A DNA stretch of 64,000 bases from Chelonoidis abingdonii (taxonomy: Eukaryota > Chordata > Testudines > Testudinidae): positions 135,375,639-135,439,638 of the forward strand of contig NC_133771.1 in the NCBI RefSeq assembly GCF_003597395.2, given 5' to 3'. Numbering within the stretch: position 1 is the stretch's first letter; every line of letters begins with the position of its first letter. The position numbers were made by a program, and so were the translations under genes. A model generated the notes under the pieces. That model was not told the origin of the DNA and made no database searches. It saw only the letters and a program-made list of their open reading frames with translations. Of this stretch, positions 51,601 through 59,165 are shown in pieces.

Positions 51601-54600
51601 ACTCTGACCCAGGTCAGGTGGATGGGTCCATGAAATAAAATTCACTGTTATTACACACATTCCATACATAAATTAATTGCACATAGTCATTGGATTTCAG
51701 CTTCATTTCTTCTTCTGAGCAGCTGCCATAATGACTAAACTGGTATTGCACGTACATTAGATTACAGCTATTGATTATAAATGATTGCAGTGCTTATTTG
51801 CTACTATTGCAAAATATTTGCTATTAATTTCAGCTGGATTTTTAAAAATTTTTTACTTAATTAATACCCCCCACAAAACTACACCCTCTCTAGTGTTTTA
51901 CTTACATCAATAGAGCAGCCCACCATTGAACCTCTTTCAAGAGCTTTTCCCAAGATTTCATAGAAATTTTCTGGAGCCTTTTTGACTTCGTACATTTCTC
52001 CAACTCCTCCAGTGAAATCTTCCATGGCTTCTAGTGTACTGCCTCCTTTTAGGGCTTCATAACTCCCATTCAGTCTGAAAAAAAGACATCAGTAGTTAGA
52101 AATGTTTTTAAAAACTTTTTTAGTTTACACGGAGCCTGATTCTCTCTTATTTAACTGGTGTAAACCAGCAGTAACTCCATTGAAGTCAAGCAAGTAAAAA
52201 CTGGATTCAGCGAGAGGAGAATCTCAGTCCCAGCTTGTTAATTACATTGTTGCCCCTTGCCCCCTCCTCATCCTAATTTCTAATTCATTATTGGTTCAAA
52301 TCCAGCCCAGACTGGCAGTGACAATATTTGAAGTTGTTCAGTGGCCTGCTGGATGCAAAACCAATAGATAGTCTTATTCCAGTTTTTAGCCATAAGAGTT
52401 GGCATCATTATTAGCGCTCTCAGCAGAAAAACAAAGAGCAGGTTTTAGGATTTGATCCAATTCTCACTGAAGCCAACTGGAGTCTCTCCATTGAAATTAC
52501 TGGAAGTTAAATCAATCCATCGGGGATTAATTTAGGACATAGTATCTCCAGGTCAAGGCTGAGGAAAATGCATTGAACAAAGAAAAGCTGACCATTTTCA
52601 TTGTGTGACAAACTGAGCAATGCATACACCAAAGGTAGGTAGTACTTACTTGGCATAGGCTTTTTCCAGTAAGGCACTCCAGAATTCATTGTGTTCAGCC
52701 GAGTGTAGAAAAACCAAGCGGTCTTTAAAGGTGGGTAATCGATCATCAATAACAATATCCAGCCACTCATTGTGCTGCCAAAACTGTGTTGAATGGAGGG
52801 CGAGAGAATTGTTTGATAACTTGTAATATTTCATAAGGCTAGCATGCCTCTCTAACTACCATGTTCCCATGCTCCTAAACTATCTCAGTAACATCTGGGG
52901 GCTGTTATAAGACTAAAAACACACCGTTTTTGTGAGCCAGGTGAAATCTGGCCCAAGTAAGCACCACATTTCTCCTATTAAGCCTCTTCTCAATCAAGTC
53001 AATAAAGAAACTGGTGGGCTTCTATTTTCTAACCTGACACAAAGTAGGGTGACCAGACGTCCCGATAAAATTGGGACCGTCCTGATTTTGAAGAGTTTGT
53101 CCTGCATCCCAGCCAGAGTATGGTCGGGATGCCATTTGTCCCAATATTTTGTTTTCTGGTCTTTGGTGGCAATTTGGCGGCGAGTCCTTCAGTTGCGGAC
53201 AGTCTTCAGCGGTATTTCGGCTGTGGGTGCTTCTATCTTTGGTGGCAAAGTTTATTACCTGCCGCCGAAATACCACCGAAGACCGTCCGCGACTGAAGGG
53301 CTCTCCGCCGAATTGCTGTCAAACTCCCGGATGGGTAAGTGTAAAAAAAATTTTTTTTTAAAAATGCCTCCCTCCCCCCCACCCATGGCAGTCCCGATAT
53401 TTTCCCCTTAACATCTGGTCACCCTAACACATAGACAAAGCTGCCGTGAAACCCCATAGACACAAACTGTCATGCCTGGAAATGCATCAATTTCCTGATC
53501 CTAAGCCACTCCATACATGCTGTAGTGTCATAAACTGTAATAAATTATTTAAACTATATTGAATTCATATGAGAGCTGTGTGTTGGCACAGATTTCAGTT
53601 AACATATACATTACAAACTGAAGGACACTGAGTGCTATGCGACAAAATAGTAAGTAACAGTCTGGATTCAAAGCAGGCAGGAATTTTGTACTTCCTCCCA
53701 CAATTTCTTTCAGTCCTTATGATAAACTCCAGTAGAATCCAATAGAGTTTTACAGATATTAAGTAGGGTTCTATATAAATTATTCTAAAAATCTGTAACA
53801 TTTAACAGAATATACCATTTATATAGAATTTTTAAATCAACCTAAAGAATTCTATAGCAGAGATCTATTCTATTCGATCCATGTTCTTATATCATGCCCA
53901 CCACCATGGTATCTGAGCACCTATAGTTATATATTACATTCTCGAAGTTTGTTTTAAAAATGTATAAAATTATCACTCTCTATTACATTATATTGGACTA
54001 TTTAGATGGAGCAGGAATCTGAACTAAGTCAGATACATAGATATTAAAAGTGGTTAGGAATTGTTCGATATTTCTTGATCTGAACTAGATATAGAATATC
54101 ATGTGACTCAAGCCATCTTAAAACCCACATATACTGTAGGGCCAAGTCTTTCTCTTGATTACAGCTATGTTACCCCTTTGACTTCCTGGCAGTGGGATTG
54201 GACACATATAATTGAGCGTAGAATTTGGCCCAGGGTATTTAAACCTTCCTGAGATGATGCCATGATTTCGAACTCTGTATTTCCCTTTATAATAGAAAAA
54301 CAGTATGTGACTGTGGGAAGTTAAAATTTTTCTAGGTTTCTTCTCAAGACTCTCACTTAAGGTGAGTTTAGCAAGTACTGCATTGAATGCCTTGGTCATC
54401 ATTTGGAGGTCAGACCAGATCAGTGGTTCTCAACTAGGGATCTGGAGCCCCTAGGGGGCTGTGAGCAGGTTTCAGGGGGCCTGCCAAGCAAGGCCAGCAT
54501 CAGACTCACTGAGGCCCAGGGCAGAAAGCGAAAGCTCCATTGCATGGAGCTGAAGCCCTGGGGCTCTGAGCCCCACCACTCGGGGCTGAAGCTGAAGCCT

Positions 54601-57600
54601 AAGAAATGCAGCTTTGCGAGGCTCCCTATCATGTGGGGCCTTGGGCAATTTCCCTGCTTGCTACCCCTAATGTCAGTCCTCACTTTAATATGCAGAAAAA
54701 CATTTGTTGCAACACAGGTGGGCTGTGGACCTTTTATAGCATGTTGGGGGTAGCGGGGGTGCTTAAAAAGAAAAAGGTTGAGAACCTCTGGACTAGATGA
54801 TTTAAAGGTCTCTTTTGGCCTTAAACACTATGAAATCCAACTCTACAGCAAACGGACAACCCTGCCACTAAATGGACTGTGCATTTAGCTACCCAGCCCC
54901 TAGAAGTGTTTGCATTTTATGCTGTTTTACCTGAAAGTGAAATATTCCAGCATAACCCGGTCCAAAATTTTGATCTTGAGGTACAACTCTGGCTAATGTT
55001 TTTTCATTCAGTGTAAGAGAAGCTATAGCTGCTAATAGCCAGCAGTCACCTGCAAATTGGAAACACCAACACACAGATCACCAATAATATATAGTGAAAA
55101 TATTCACAATCTACAGGAAAAAGATACTGTAGCAGCCTTGTCTCAAACTGTACAGGTAAGATTCTGACCTCGGTTATGCTAGTATAACTGAAGTCAGTAG
55201 AATTATTCTGGATTTATGCCACTGTAACAAAGATCACAATCCTGCCCTGCATGTATTACAGGTTCTGCATTTAACTATGTATTAAGAGTTCTCATTGGGT
55301 GGAGTAAACTCACATCCATTTCATTTATTTGCATTTTATTTCCTGTGTAATGTGAGATGCTACACAAACCAGCTATAACCAGCCATAATTGACTATGAAT
55401 ACAACTACTGTCAACTGTTTTCCTCCATGCAGTGGGCTAATTTTGCTCTTATTTACTATTTCATTGTAAATCCAGATGAATCCTACGAAGTCCATTGTTG
55501 TTTGGGTTTACACTCTGATATTACTGTAGAGTAGATTTTATCTCATTATAGTGAAAGTTCACAAAGTCTGGGAAGTACTTTTTGCCACTGGGGGAAAAAA
55601 AAGTCTGAAGAGGCTTAATTTGTTGACGCTACATGTGACATTTCACATGACTTCCTATTATAAGCAAGCAGTATGATGGCTGGTTGCCCACCACCCAAGG
55701 ACACATCAATACTCTGTTTAACTTAAAACTTCAGGAGAAGACTGGCTGGCTAGCTGGCATCAACCAGGCAAGATGCCACATAGAACCACTCAATTCTCAG
55801 CTTCCTTGGAAGTCGTATAGCAGGGGTTGGCAACCTTCAGAAGTGGTGTGCCGAGTCTTCATTCATTCACTCTAATTGAAGGTTTCGCGTGCTGGTAATA
55901 CATTTTAACCTTTTTAGACGTTCTCTTTCTATAAGTCTATAATATATAACTAAACTATGGTTGTATGTAAAGTAAATAAGGTTTCAGAATGTTTAAGAAG
56001 CTTCATTTAAAATTAAATTAAAATGCAGAGCCCGCTGGACTGGTGGCCAGGACCCGGGCAGTGTGAGTGCCACTGAAAATCAGCTTGTGTGCCGCCTTCG
56101 GCACCCGTGCCATAGGTTGCCTACCCCTGTCGTATAGCATCTGAGCCAAGAACTGATCTCACTGAAATAAAGGACAAAGTTTCCATTGGCCTCAACGGGG
56201 ACAGGCTTTGCCCTTTTCTGTGTGTTTTTCTTCCTCAAGATAAAGGCAAAACCTTGGCTTTGTGTTAGTGACTCACAGGAAGGGAAACTGCTCAAGAATG
56301 AAACAGAACAAAAATGAGTCATGTGCACTTTTTCCAAACCAGCAGGCCTGCTGCAAGCCCTGGGTTATTTGCATGGAGTGAAGGGAGTAGTGAGTGTCTC
56401 ACAGGAGGCACAAAGGTCTGAAAAATCCCTATAAGCCATTTTGGAAGAGTATTAGGAAACCATTCAACTTGCAATGTACACCTTATGGAAATGTCCTATG
56501 GAATTCAGCTGGGATTAAACAAATAGGTTTCTATGGAAATGTAATAGGATTGAATAGAAATTACTCTAAAACCTATAGAATTCAATAGAAAATGATAAAC
56601 CTTCTTCTGAGAGACAAGGTGGGTGAAGTAATATCTTTGATTTATTCACCCACCGTGTCTCTCTAATATCCTGGGACCAACACAGCTACAAGGCCACTGC
56701 AATCTTTCTTTACGTTTTTTGGATGATCCTATAGTGTTGCATAGAAAGAATATAATTCTCTAAAATTCTGTACGATTCTATAGTTGTGGTACTTTTTGAG
56801 TGTAGTGAAATTCAATCCAAAGCATCCATTATTTAGAGTGGGATGAGTGAGAAGCTAAAACCAATTTAGAAGTTAGTCACATAACACTATGTGCCTGTAC
56901 TAAATACCTTCATCGTTTTAAAATGAATTTTTATATTCTTATTTGCTCTTTCTCTGAGGGTAACCACTTTCCAGACTTTATCTTGCAGGATCAAGTAGAT
57001 GTGTCATGGCATTACTACGCAGCCATGTTGCATCAGTGCATAATATTGCAGCATCATGTCAAACACAACACCGGCATCAACCTGTGGTGTTGCTTTGACA
57101 CGGTGGGACACAATATCAGTATGTGTCTGTGCAGTGCCTTGCCATGAGGATAGCTGCATCATGACTTTAAGACTGCTCAGAAAGTATTTGAGACTCTATA
57201 TTGCTGTAGATGCTATTATGCGCTTACAGGACACAGACCTGGGACTCTCCTGTGAATTTCATGATGGATGGCAACTGGCAGCACTAACTTCTCCCTCGCC
57301 TTTCATAGCTCTGTCTCTTTAATTTGGAGGGAAGAAAGTGAATGTTTGCTTCCACAGCAACCAATACTTTATTGAGGCATCCAGAAATGGGTATGGGGTT
57401 AGAATGAGAACACGTTACTTCTGAGTTTCACTTCTTCCACTAGTTTAGGGAACAAGAGACTGGAGAGGCAGTTTTGCCTGCTGGATAGAGCATTGGACTG
57501 GGCTCTAGACACAGTTCTGCTGCTAGGTGACCTTGGCCGAATCACTTTCCTATTCTGTGCCTCGGTTTCCCCACCTGTAGAATGGGGGTATTGATACTGA

Positions 57601-57823
57601 ACTCCTTTGTAAAGGACTTTGAGATCCACTGATGAGATGTGCTACATAAGAGGTAGGAATTACTATTCGATAATAACCACCACCACCCCACCCCCTTCTA
57701 GAATCTCCTGTACCACAGCACGTGGAATAATTCTGTAAAGGGAAAACACTCACCGAGATCCCCTTGACAAATGTCAGTTCTTGTGGCTCCTCCAACTATA
57801 AACTGTGGGTCTTTAACAATTTC
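27398..57823 (-). CDS. CAPN9: CAPN9, calpain-9, exons 2-19 of an expected 20
   Basis: Calcium-activated cytosolic cysteine protease; in mammals calpain-9 is known as a digestive-tract calpain. Eighteen minus-strand exons total 1833 bp (611 codons), with GT/AG borders and matching phases. With about 71 residues from exon 1 and 8 from the last exon, the length fits the 690-residue human protein. Order: protease core with Cys in GDCW (exon 3), His in GHAY (exon 6) and Asn in RNPWG (exon 7); C2-like domain with an acidic [10 protein letters not shown] loop (exons 9-11); penta-EF-hand domain (exons 13-19). CAPN9 is preferred over CAPN1, 2, 3 or 8 because of runs such as [31 protein letters not shown] and LNKDFFRYH, which I recall as specific to calpain-9. 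No exon stops or frameshifts were seen, so it appears functional. Exon 1, promoter and last exon are not located. Confidence 0.95.
27758..29026. mobile_element. TIR element with internal minisatellite, in CAPN9 intron 18
   Basis: Ends CTCCTGAGGGCATTCTGCGCC and, reversed, CTCCTGGAGGAAGTCTGTGCC are clear TIRs. The body of 1269 bp holds AT-rich 'aaaattctgc' repeats on the left and a GGGG-rich minisatellite (about 28090-28620). No transposase was seen and no target duplication is evident. Confidence 0.7.
28090..28620. repeat. Minisatellite inside TIR element
   Basis: Imperfect units of the type TGGGTGTGGGGGAACCTGGG / GGATCTGGATGCA, G-rich on the plus strand, produce long spurious open frames on both strands. 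Confidence 0.65.
29663..29779 (-). CDS. CAPN9: CAPN9 exon 18
   Basis: 117 bp with donor GTGAGT. Encodes [20 protein letters not shown] then [18 protein letters not shown], the degenerate fourth EF-hand. The acceptor's pyrimidine tract is a TTTG microsatellite on the minus strand (29788-29814). Confidence 0.97.
29788..29814. repeat. (AAAC)n microsatellite at a splice acceptor
   Basis: About six AAAC/AAAT units on the plus strand. On the minus strand these read (GTTT)n and form most of the pyrimidine tract of the exon 18 acceptor 8 bp away. Confidence 0.8.
30118..30196 (-). CDS. CAPN9: CAPN9 exon 17 (EF-hand 3)
   Basis: 79 bp with CATGCAG acceptor and GTAAAA donor. Encodes [20 protein letters not shown] and SALTDA. 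The loop [12 protein letters not shown] is a canonical calcium-binding EF-hand. Confidence 0.96.
30576..30603. repeat. (GT)n(GA)n compound microsatellite
   Basis: GTGTGTGTGTGTGA followed by GAGA repeats in CAPN9 intron 16. Confidence 0.8.
30810..31430. repeat. G-rich minisatellite in CAPN9 intron 16
   Basis: About ten imperfect units of roughly 60 bp with the theme GGGGTGCAGTGACA / CAGTGGGGTTGGGG / TCTCTTGGGAATAGGG. Strongly G-rich on the plus strand, that is C-rich in the CAPN9 pre-mRNA. No flanking TIRs were found. Confidence 0.7.
31738..31896 (+). mobile_element. tRNA-derived Pol III SINE (turtle type), copy 1
   Basis: The head carries an A box (TAGCACAGTGG) and B box (GAGCTCAATCC) and resembles tRNA-Lys. 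The tail, GGACTAGATGACCTCCTGAGG to ATTCTATGATC, is the CR1/LINE-like 3' end that such SINEs share. It lies in CAPN9 intron 16, antisense to the gene. Confidence 0.8.
32687..32830 (-). mobile_element. CR1 LINE 3' fragment
   Basis: Reads AATCATAGAAATATAGAGCT then 'ggaagggaaccataagaag', the reversed CR1 3' terminus. It ends only about 20 bp before exon 16 of CAPN9. Confidence 0.7.
32853..32921 (-). CDS. CAPN9: CAPN9 exon 16 (EF-hand 2)
   Basis: 69 bp with TTACTAG acceptor and GTATGT donor. Encodes [20 protein letters not shown] and KWL. With the preceding Asp it gives a complete canonical EF-hand loop (D, S, N, K, E, E at positions 1, 3, 5, 7, 9, 12). Confidence 0.95.
32922..34739. other. CAPN9 intron 15, nothing further recognised
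   Basis: No exon, RNA gene or named repeat seen, apart from short AT-rich runs. Confidence 0.4.
34740..34804 (-). CDS. CAPN9: CAPN9 exon 15
   Basis: 65 bp with TTTCAG acceptor and GTATCC donor. Encodes [20 protein letters not shown] and MD. The last Asp is position 1 of the EF-hand loop completed by exon 16. Confidence 0.94.
35984..36068. mobile_element. Short TIR element (GGCCCAGATCCT family)
   Basis: 85 bp with ends GGCCCAGATCTGCAAAAATA and, reversed, AGCCCAGATCCTCAAAAATA, palindromic throughout. Same family as 22747-23576. Confidence 0.65.
36188..36723. mobile_element. TIR element with fold-back and GC-rich minisatellite, in CAPN9 intron 14
   Basis: Ends TAGGTGACCATATGTCC and, reversed, TAGGACGACTATATT. 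Near the left is an inverted pair with arms about 36260-36290 and 36323-36350 (TTTTGGCAAAACTGGGCATT and complement). From about 36450 to 36670 it holds GGCCAGCCCC-containing tandem units of about 80 bp. The long open frames on both strands are products of this repeat. Confidence 0.55.
37195..37372 (-). repeat. CORE-SINE/MIR-type fragment
   Basis: Reversed MIR-type core: TTTTACAGATGGGGAACTGAG, then 'agattaaatgatttagcctaag', then 'gaagcaggatctcctgag'. Confidence 0.6.
37436..37605 (+). repeat. CORE-SINE/MIR-type copy
   Basis: Ordered MIR-type sections: 'cttgggttctgttcctgactctgtcactgac', 'gcctcagttttccatctgtaaattggggataat', then 'cctttgaagtccttgg'. It ends directly beside the exon 14 donor. Confidence 0.65.
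37620..37677 (-). CDS. CAPN9: CAPN9 exon 14 (EF-hand 1)
   Basis: 58 bp with ACTCTAG acceptor and GTAAGT donor. Encodes [19 protein letters not shown], the first EF-hand helix and loop. It ends in a run of seven A. Confidence 0.94.
38221..38800 (-). mobile_element. CR1 LINE 3' fragment in CAPN9 intron 13
   Basis: Begins with 'catagtttcataaagtttaaagctagaaggg', the reversed CR1 3' end, and continues through the 'ccctccccc...ttccttcctgaccc' tail to within about 25 bp of exon 13. Confidence 0.7.
38825..38905 (-). CDS. CAPN9: CAPN9 exon 13
   Basis: 81 bp with CTTGTAG acceptor and GTGAGT donor. Encodes [20 protein letters not shown] then FKQVAGK, a Pro-rich linker and the start of the penta-EF-hand domain. 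The usual Glu in AGED is Lys here. A CR1 fragment ends within about 25 bp of the donor side. Confidence 0.93.
38986..39120 (-). mobile_element. CR1 LINE 3' fragment
   Basis: 'taaggctagaagggagcaccagatcatctagtctggcctcctgtatatca' is the CR1 3' section. Short copy just upstream of exon 13. Confidence 0.7.
39310..39329. repeat. Poly-C run
   Basis: Nearly pure C run of about 20 bp (one G). Possibly prone to sequencing error. Confidence 0.7.
39906..40084 (+). mobile_element. tRNA-derived Pol III SINE (turtle type), copy 2
   Basis: A box TAGCTCAGTGG and B box GAATTCAATCC in the tRNA-like head, followed by the 'ctggattcaaggtcctttccagttctagg' tail. Closely related to 31738-31896. It lies in CAPN9 intron 12. 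Confidence 0.8.
40841..40877 (-). CDS. CAPN9: CAPN9 exon 12 (micro-exon)
   Basis: 37 bp, the conserved calpain micro-exon length, with CCCTCAG acceptor and GTAAAT donor. Encodes [12 protein letters not shown], a short linker between domain III and the EF-hand domain. Its phase fits both neighbours. Confidence 0.9.
41882..42090 (-). CDS. CAPN9: CAPN9 exon 11 (C2-like domain)
   Basis: 209 bp with ATTGCAG acceptor and GTAAGT donor. Encodes [20 protein letters not shown] then the [17 protein letters not shown] and [19 protein letters not shown] blocks, typical of calpain domain III. Confidence 0.97.
42590..42747 (-). CDS. CAPN9: CAPN9 exon 10 (C2-like domain, acidic loop)
   Basis: 158 bp with TTGGCAG acceptor and GTACTT donor. 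Encodes [20 protein letters not shown] and continues to GYAIYE. The EKDDRQDE acidic loop is the calcium- and lipid-linked element of domain III in calpains. Confidence 0.96.
43063..43260. repeat. Palindromic 'gtgtaaat / ggagttac' elements
   Basis: One or two short inverted-repeat elements built on TTGGTGTAAATTTGGCATAACTCC and TGAGTTAC-type arms, in CAPN9 intron 9. Relatives are at about 43738-44014, 44935-45030, 45175-45245, 48835-48920, 52131-52229 and 55155-55240. Confidence 0.5.
43474..43634 (-). CDS. CAPN9: CAPN9 exon 9
   Basis: 161 bp with ATTTAG acceptor and GTGAAC donor. Encodes [20 protein letters not shown] followed by a [19 protein letters not shown] segment, spanning the end of the protease core and the start of the C2-like domain. 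Confidence 0.96.
44413..44480. mobile_element. Short TIR element (GGCCCAGATCCT family)
   Basis: 68 bp with ends GGCCTAGATCCTCAAAGATA and, reversed, GGCCCAGATCTTCAAAGG. Palindromic minimal copy of the family at 22747-23576. Confidence 0.7.
45890..46680 (-). mobile_element. CR1 LINE 3' end including reverse-transcriptase tail
   Basis: From 45890 the sequence is the CR1 3' untranslated tail. At 46249-46518 the minus strand encodes a stretch starting [20 protein letters not shown] and including [16 protein letters not shown], the conserved C-terminal part of CR1 reverse transcriptase. It is 5' truncated and runs into unrelated sequence at about 46680. Inside CAPN9 intron 8. Confidence 0.9.
46688..46905 (-). 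repeat. CORE-SINE/MIR-type copy
   Basis: Reversed MIR-type order: 'ctcaaagcgctttacaagg', 'ttttacagatggggaaactgaggcactgagagg', 'cttgctcaaggtcag', then 'agtggcagagcttgg' and a tRNA-like end near 46890. Confidence 0.75.
47358..47544. mobile_element. Fold-back element with 12-bp target duplication, copy 2
   Basis: A 187-bp unit with head GTATCAGAGGGGTAGCCG and two inverted arms that pair from about 47403 to 47544. It is flanked by a perfect 12-bp direct repeat, ATCTTAAAGATA, at 47346-47357 and 47545-47556. Same design as 25148-25334. In CAPN9 intron 8. Confidence 0.88.
47732..47809 (-). CDS. CAPN9: CAPN9 exon 8
   Basis: 78 bp with TTGTAG acceptor and GTATGG donor. Encodes [20 protein letters not shown] then DDGEFW, at the end of the protease core. 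Confidence 0.95.
48088..48460. repeat. GC-rich repeat block in CAPN9 intron 7
   Basis: A GC-rich segment starting near CAGGGGCAGATTAACAAATC with GGGAGGGAGGGGGGAG and C-rich runs. It looks like a degenerate mobile element, but the ends are not resolved. Long open frames on both strands are compositional. Confidence 0.4.
49750..49835 (-). CDS. CAPN9: CAPN9 exon 7 (catalytic asparagine)
   Basis: 86 bp with TTCTAG acceptor and donor GTTAGT. Encodes [20 protein letters not shown] and EWNGRWSD. The Asn of RNPWG completes the triad. The residue before RNPWG is Pro where I recall Ile in human. Confidence 0.95.
50104..50528. mobile_element. AT-rich TIR element in CAPN9 intron 6
   Basis: Left end 'gtgctgagtgaataatggagtttttgg' and reversed right end 'agagctgagtgaaagttttcaac' form degenerate TIRs around a poly-A/T-rich body. 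No coding content. Confidence 0.5.
50848..50931 (-). CDS. CAPN9: CAPN9 exon 6 (catalytic histidine)
   Basis: 84 bp with ATTTCAG acceptor and GTACGT donor. Encodes [20 protein letters not shown] and VTAIDE. The His of GHAY is catalytic. The [11 protein letters not shown] run is the best single discriminator for calpain-9. Confidence 0.97.
51906..52074 (-). CDS. CAPN9: CAPN9 exon 5
   Basis: 169 bp with TTTCAG acceptor and GTAAGT donor. Encodes [20 protein letters not shown] and the following block ending in GCSID. This links the two halves of the protease core. Confidence 0.96.
52650..52783 (-). CDS. CAPN9: CAPN9 exon 4
   Basis: 134 bp with AACACAG acceptor and GTAAGT donor. Encodes [20 protein letters not shown] and [15 protein letters not shown], a conserved protease-core block. 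Confidence 0.97.
53045..53426. mobile_element. hAT-type MITE, TAGGGTGACCAGA family, copy 3, with internal hairpin
   Basis: 382 bp with ends TAGGGTGACCAGACGTCC and, reversed, TAGGGTGACCAGATG. It is flanked by a 7-of-8 duplication, ACACAAAG at 53037-53044 and ACACATAG at 53427-53434. An internal inverted repeat (about 53170-53221 and 53261-53317) makes a long hairpin not present in the 124-130 bp copies. In CAPN9 intron 3. Confidence 0.82.
54421..54790. mobile_element. hAT-type element (CAGTGGTTCTCAAC family) in CAPN9 intron 3
   Basis: 370 bp with ends CAGTGGTTCTCAACTAGGG and, reversed, CAGAGGTTCTCAACC. Flanked by a 7-of-8 duplication, GACCAGAT at 54413-54420 and GACTAGAT at 54791-54798. The right flank continues as a LINE/SINE 3' tail, so it landed in an older retroelement. 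It sits 140 bp from the exon 3 donor. Confidence 0.85.
54931..55049 (-). CDS. CAPN9: CAPN9 exon 3 (catalytic cysteine)
   Basis: 119 bp, the conserved calpain length, with acceptor TTTGCAG and donor GTAAAA. Encodes [20 protein letters not shown] onward to YAGIFHFQ. The Cys of GDCW is the catalytic nucleophile. Phase 1 entry completes the Gly codon from exon 2. Confidence 0.97.
55821..56129. mobile_element. hAT-like MITE (CAGGGGTTGGCAACC family), complete copy
   Basis: 309 bp with ends CAGGGGTTGGCAACC and, reversed, CAGGGGTAGGCAACC. It is flanked by a perfect 8-bp duplication TCGTATAG at 55813-55820 and 56130-56137. Partner of the truncated copy at 16551. In CAPN9 intron 2. Confidence 0.92.
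56595..56710. repeat. Interspersed repeat fragment
   Basis: GAGAGACAAGGTGGGTGAAG followed by 'ctctctaatatcctgggaccaacacagctacaa' matches a common turtle repeat. The two halves form a loose inverted pair around 'gtgggtga / tcacccac'. Confidence 0.5.
57438..57665 (+). repeat. CORE-SINE/MIR-type copy, near complete
   Basis: A tRNA-like head ('cagttttgcctgctggatagagcattgg') is followed by 'ctgctgctaggtgaccttggccgaatcac', 'ctgtgcctcggtttccccacctgtagaatggggg' and 'gtaaaggactttgagatccac'. Lies 90 bp from exon 2 of CAPN9. Confidence 0.75.
57754..57823 (-). CDS. CAPN9: CAPN9 exon 2
   Basis: 70 bp, preceded by a CTCTCAG acceptor and followed by GTGAGT. Encodes [20 protein letters not shown] and GDL, the start of the protease core just before the catalytic Cys. 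The 70-bp length is the conserved calpain exon 2 length. Confidence 0.95.
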
Positions 57824-58540
57824 CTGAGAGAGTAAGAGAGAAAAAAATCATTTAAAATATGCCTGGACAAATATAGTAACATTTAGGGGATGAACCTGTC
57901 ACCAATATGCCACATGCATTACTGCAAGCCTTGAGAAACTGGCTACCACACAATAGTACAGACACTGTGTTACACTGTGTTGAGCCTTTGTTGCTAATTA
58001 TAGTGTGTGCCACTGAAACGATCATTTGTTCTAATTTTTTCTAATGAACGTAGTGCTGATGAACGGTACTGGATTGGCAACCCTGAGAGAGTGCAGGCCT
58101 GTGTTTACTTGTAGGGCATTTATAGCATAGGCAGTGGTGAGCAATCATAACATCTTCCCTTAAAAAAAAAAAAAGACAAAAGAGGCTGATCCCAGCCTTT
58201 GTTTGCTTTACCAAGTAATGTTAGTTTTAAGTGGGAGCTGGCTCAAGTATGACACTCCACACCCTTGAGTGTCCAAAGGTTGAGAGGGGCTGAGCCGATA
58301 AGATATTTGTAGAAAGGAAAGCAATGCTGACTGGCATTTCTTTGATTATTTTAAGTTCAATTAAAAATATCACAGATGTTCTGCATTGGATCGAAAATTA
58401 TGTCTGTAAAACAATTAATCTGTCAGGGATTTCCCCCCTTGAAATCTAACTTGTCACTTTAAAAAAAAGCATTCACTGCTTTGCCCTTGGTTCTCGATTG
58501 CACTTGTGTCTCCTTGAATGGAACTTTGGGGTATGATGGG

Positions 58541-58880
58541 TAAGGCTGCGATTTAGTCACAGAGGTCACGGAAGTCACAGAATCCGCAGGAGGCAAGAGG
58601 GACCCCCGCTGCTCCCACCTGCTGTGGGTGGCAAGAGGGACCCCCAGAGCTCCCAGCTACAGTGGGTGGCAGAGAGGATCCCTAGCGCTCCTGGCCACTG
58701 CAGAGGCAGGGGAGACCCCCACTGCTTGGAGCTGCCAACAGAGGGAAACCTTGGAGCTCCCACCCCCACCCCAGCTGCCCAGGTGACTCATTTTGTCATA
58801 GGTATTTTTAGTGAAAGTCAGGGCCAGGTGACCTGTCCCTGACTTTTTCTGAAAATATCCAGGACAACAACTTAGCCTTA
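58541..58880. mobile_element. TIR element with internal minisatellite
   Basis: Ends TAAGGCTGCGATTTAGTCAC and, reversed, TAAGGCTAAGTTGTTG. About four units of roughly 47 bp (theme GGTGGCAAGAGGGACCCCC) lie at 58588-58750. The right part has 'gacctgtccctgactttttctgaaaa'. Confidence 0.6.
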
Positions 58881-58924
58881 ATTGATGGGCACCTATTGAT
58901 CTTTGTCCTTGAAGTACCCCTTTT

Positions 58925-59165
58925 ATCTAAATATCTTAGGTACTTATATGGCTCCCCTTACTGTAGTGCCTCATAATCTTTGATGTAGTTATCTTTGCAA
59001 TACCCCTGTGAGCTAGGGAACTACTCTCATCCCTGTTTTACAGATGGGAAACTGAGGCATAGAGAGATTTGCCCAAGACTGCACAGGAAGTCTGTGGTGA
59101 GCACTGACCTGAACCCACTCCTTTAAAATGGTAGGCTAGTGCCCTACCCCTGGATCATCTTTCTT
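58925..59165 (-). repeat. CORE-SINE/MIR-type copy
   Basis: Reversed MIR-type order: 'tttgcaatacccctgtgagctag', 'ccctgttttacagatgggaaactgaggcatagagag', 'tttgcccaagactgcacagg'. Confidence 0.7.
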
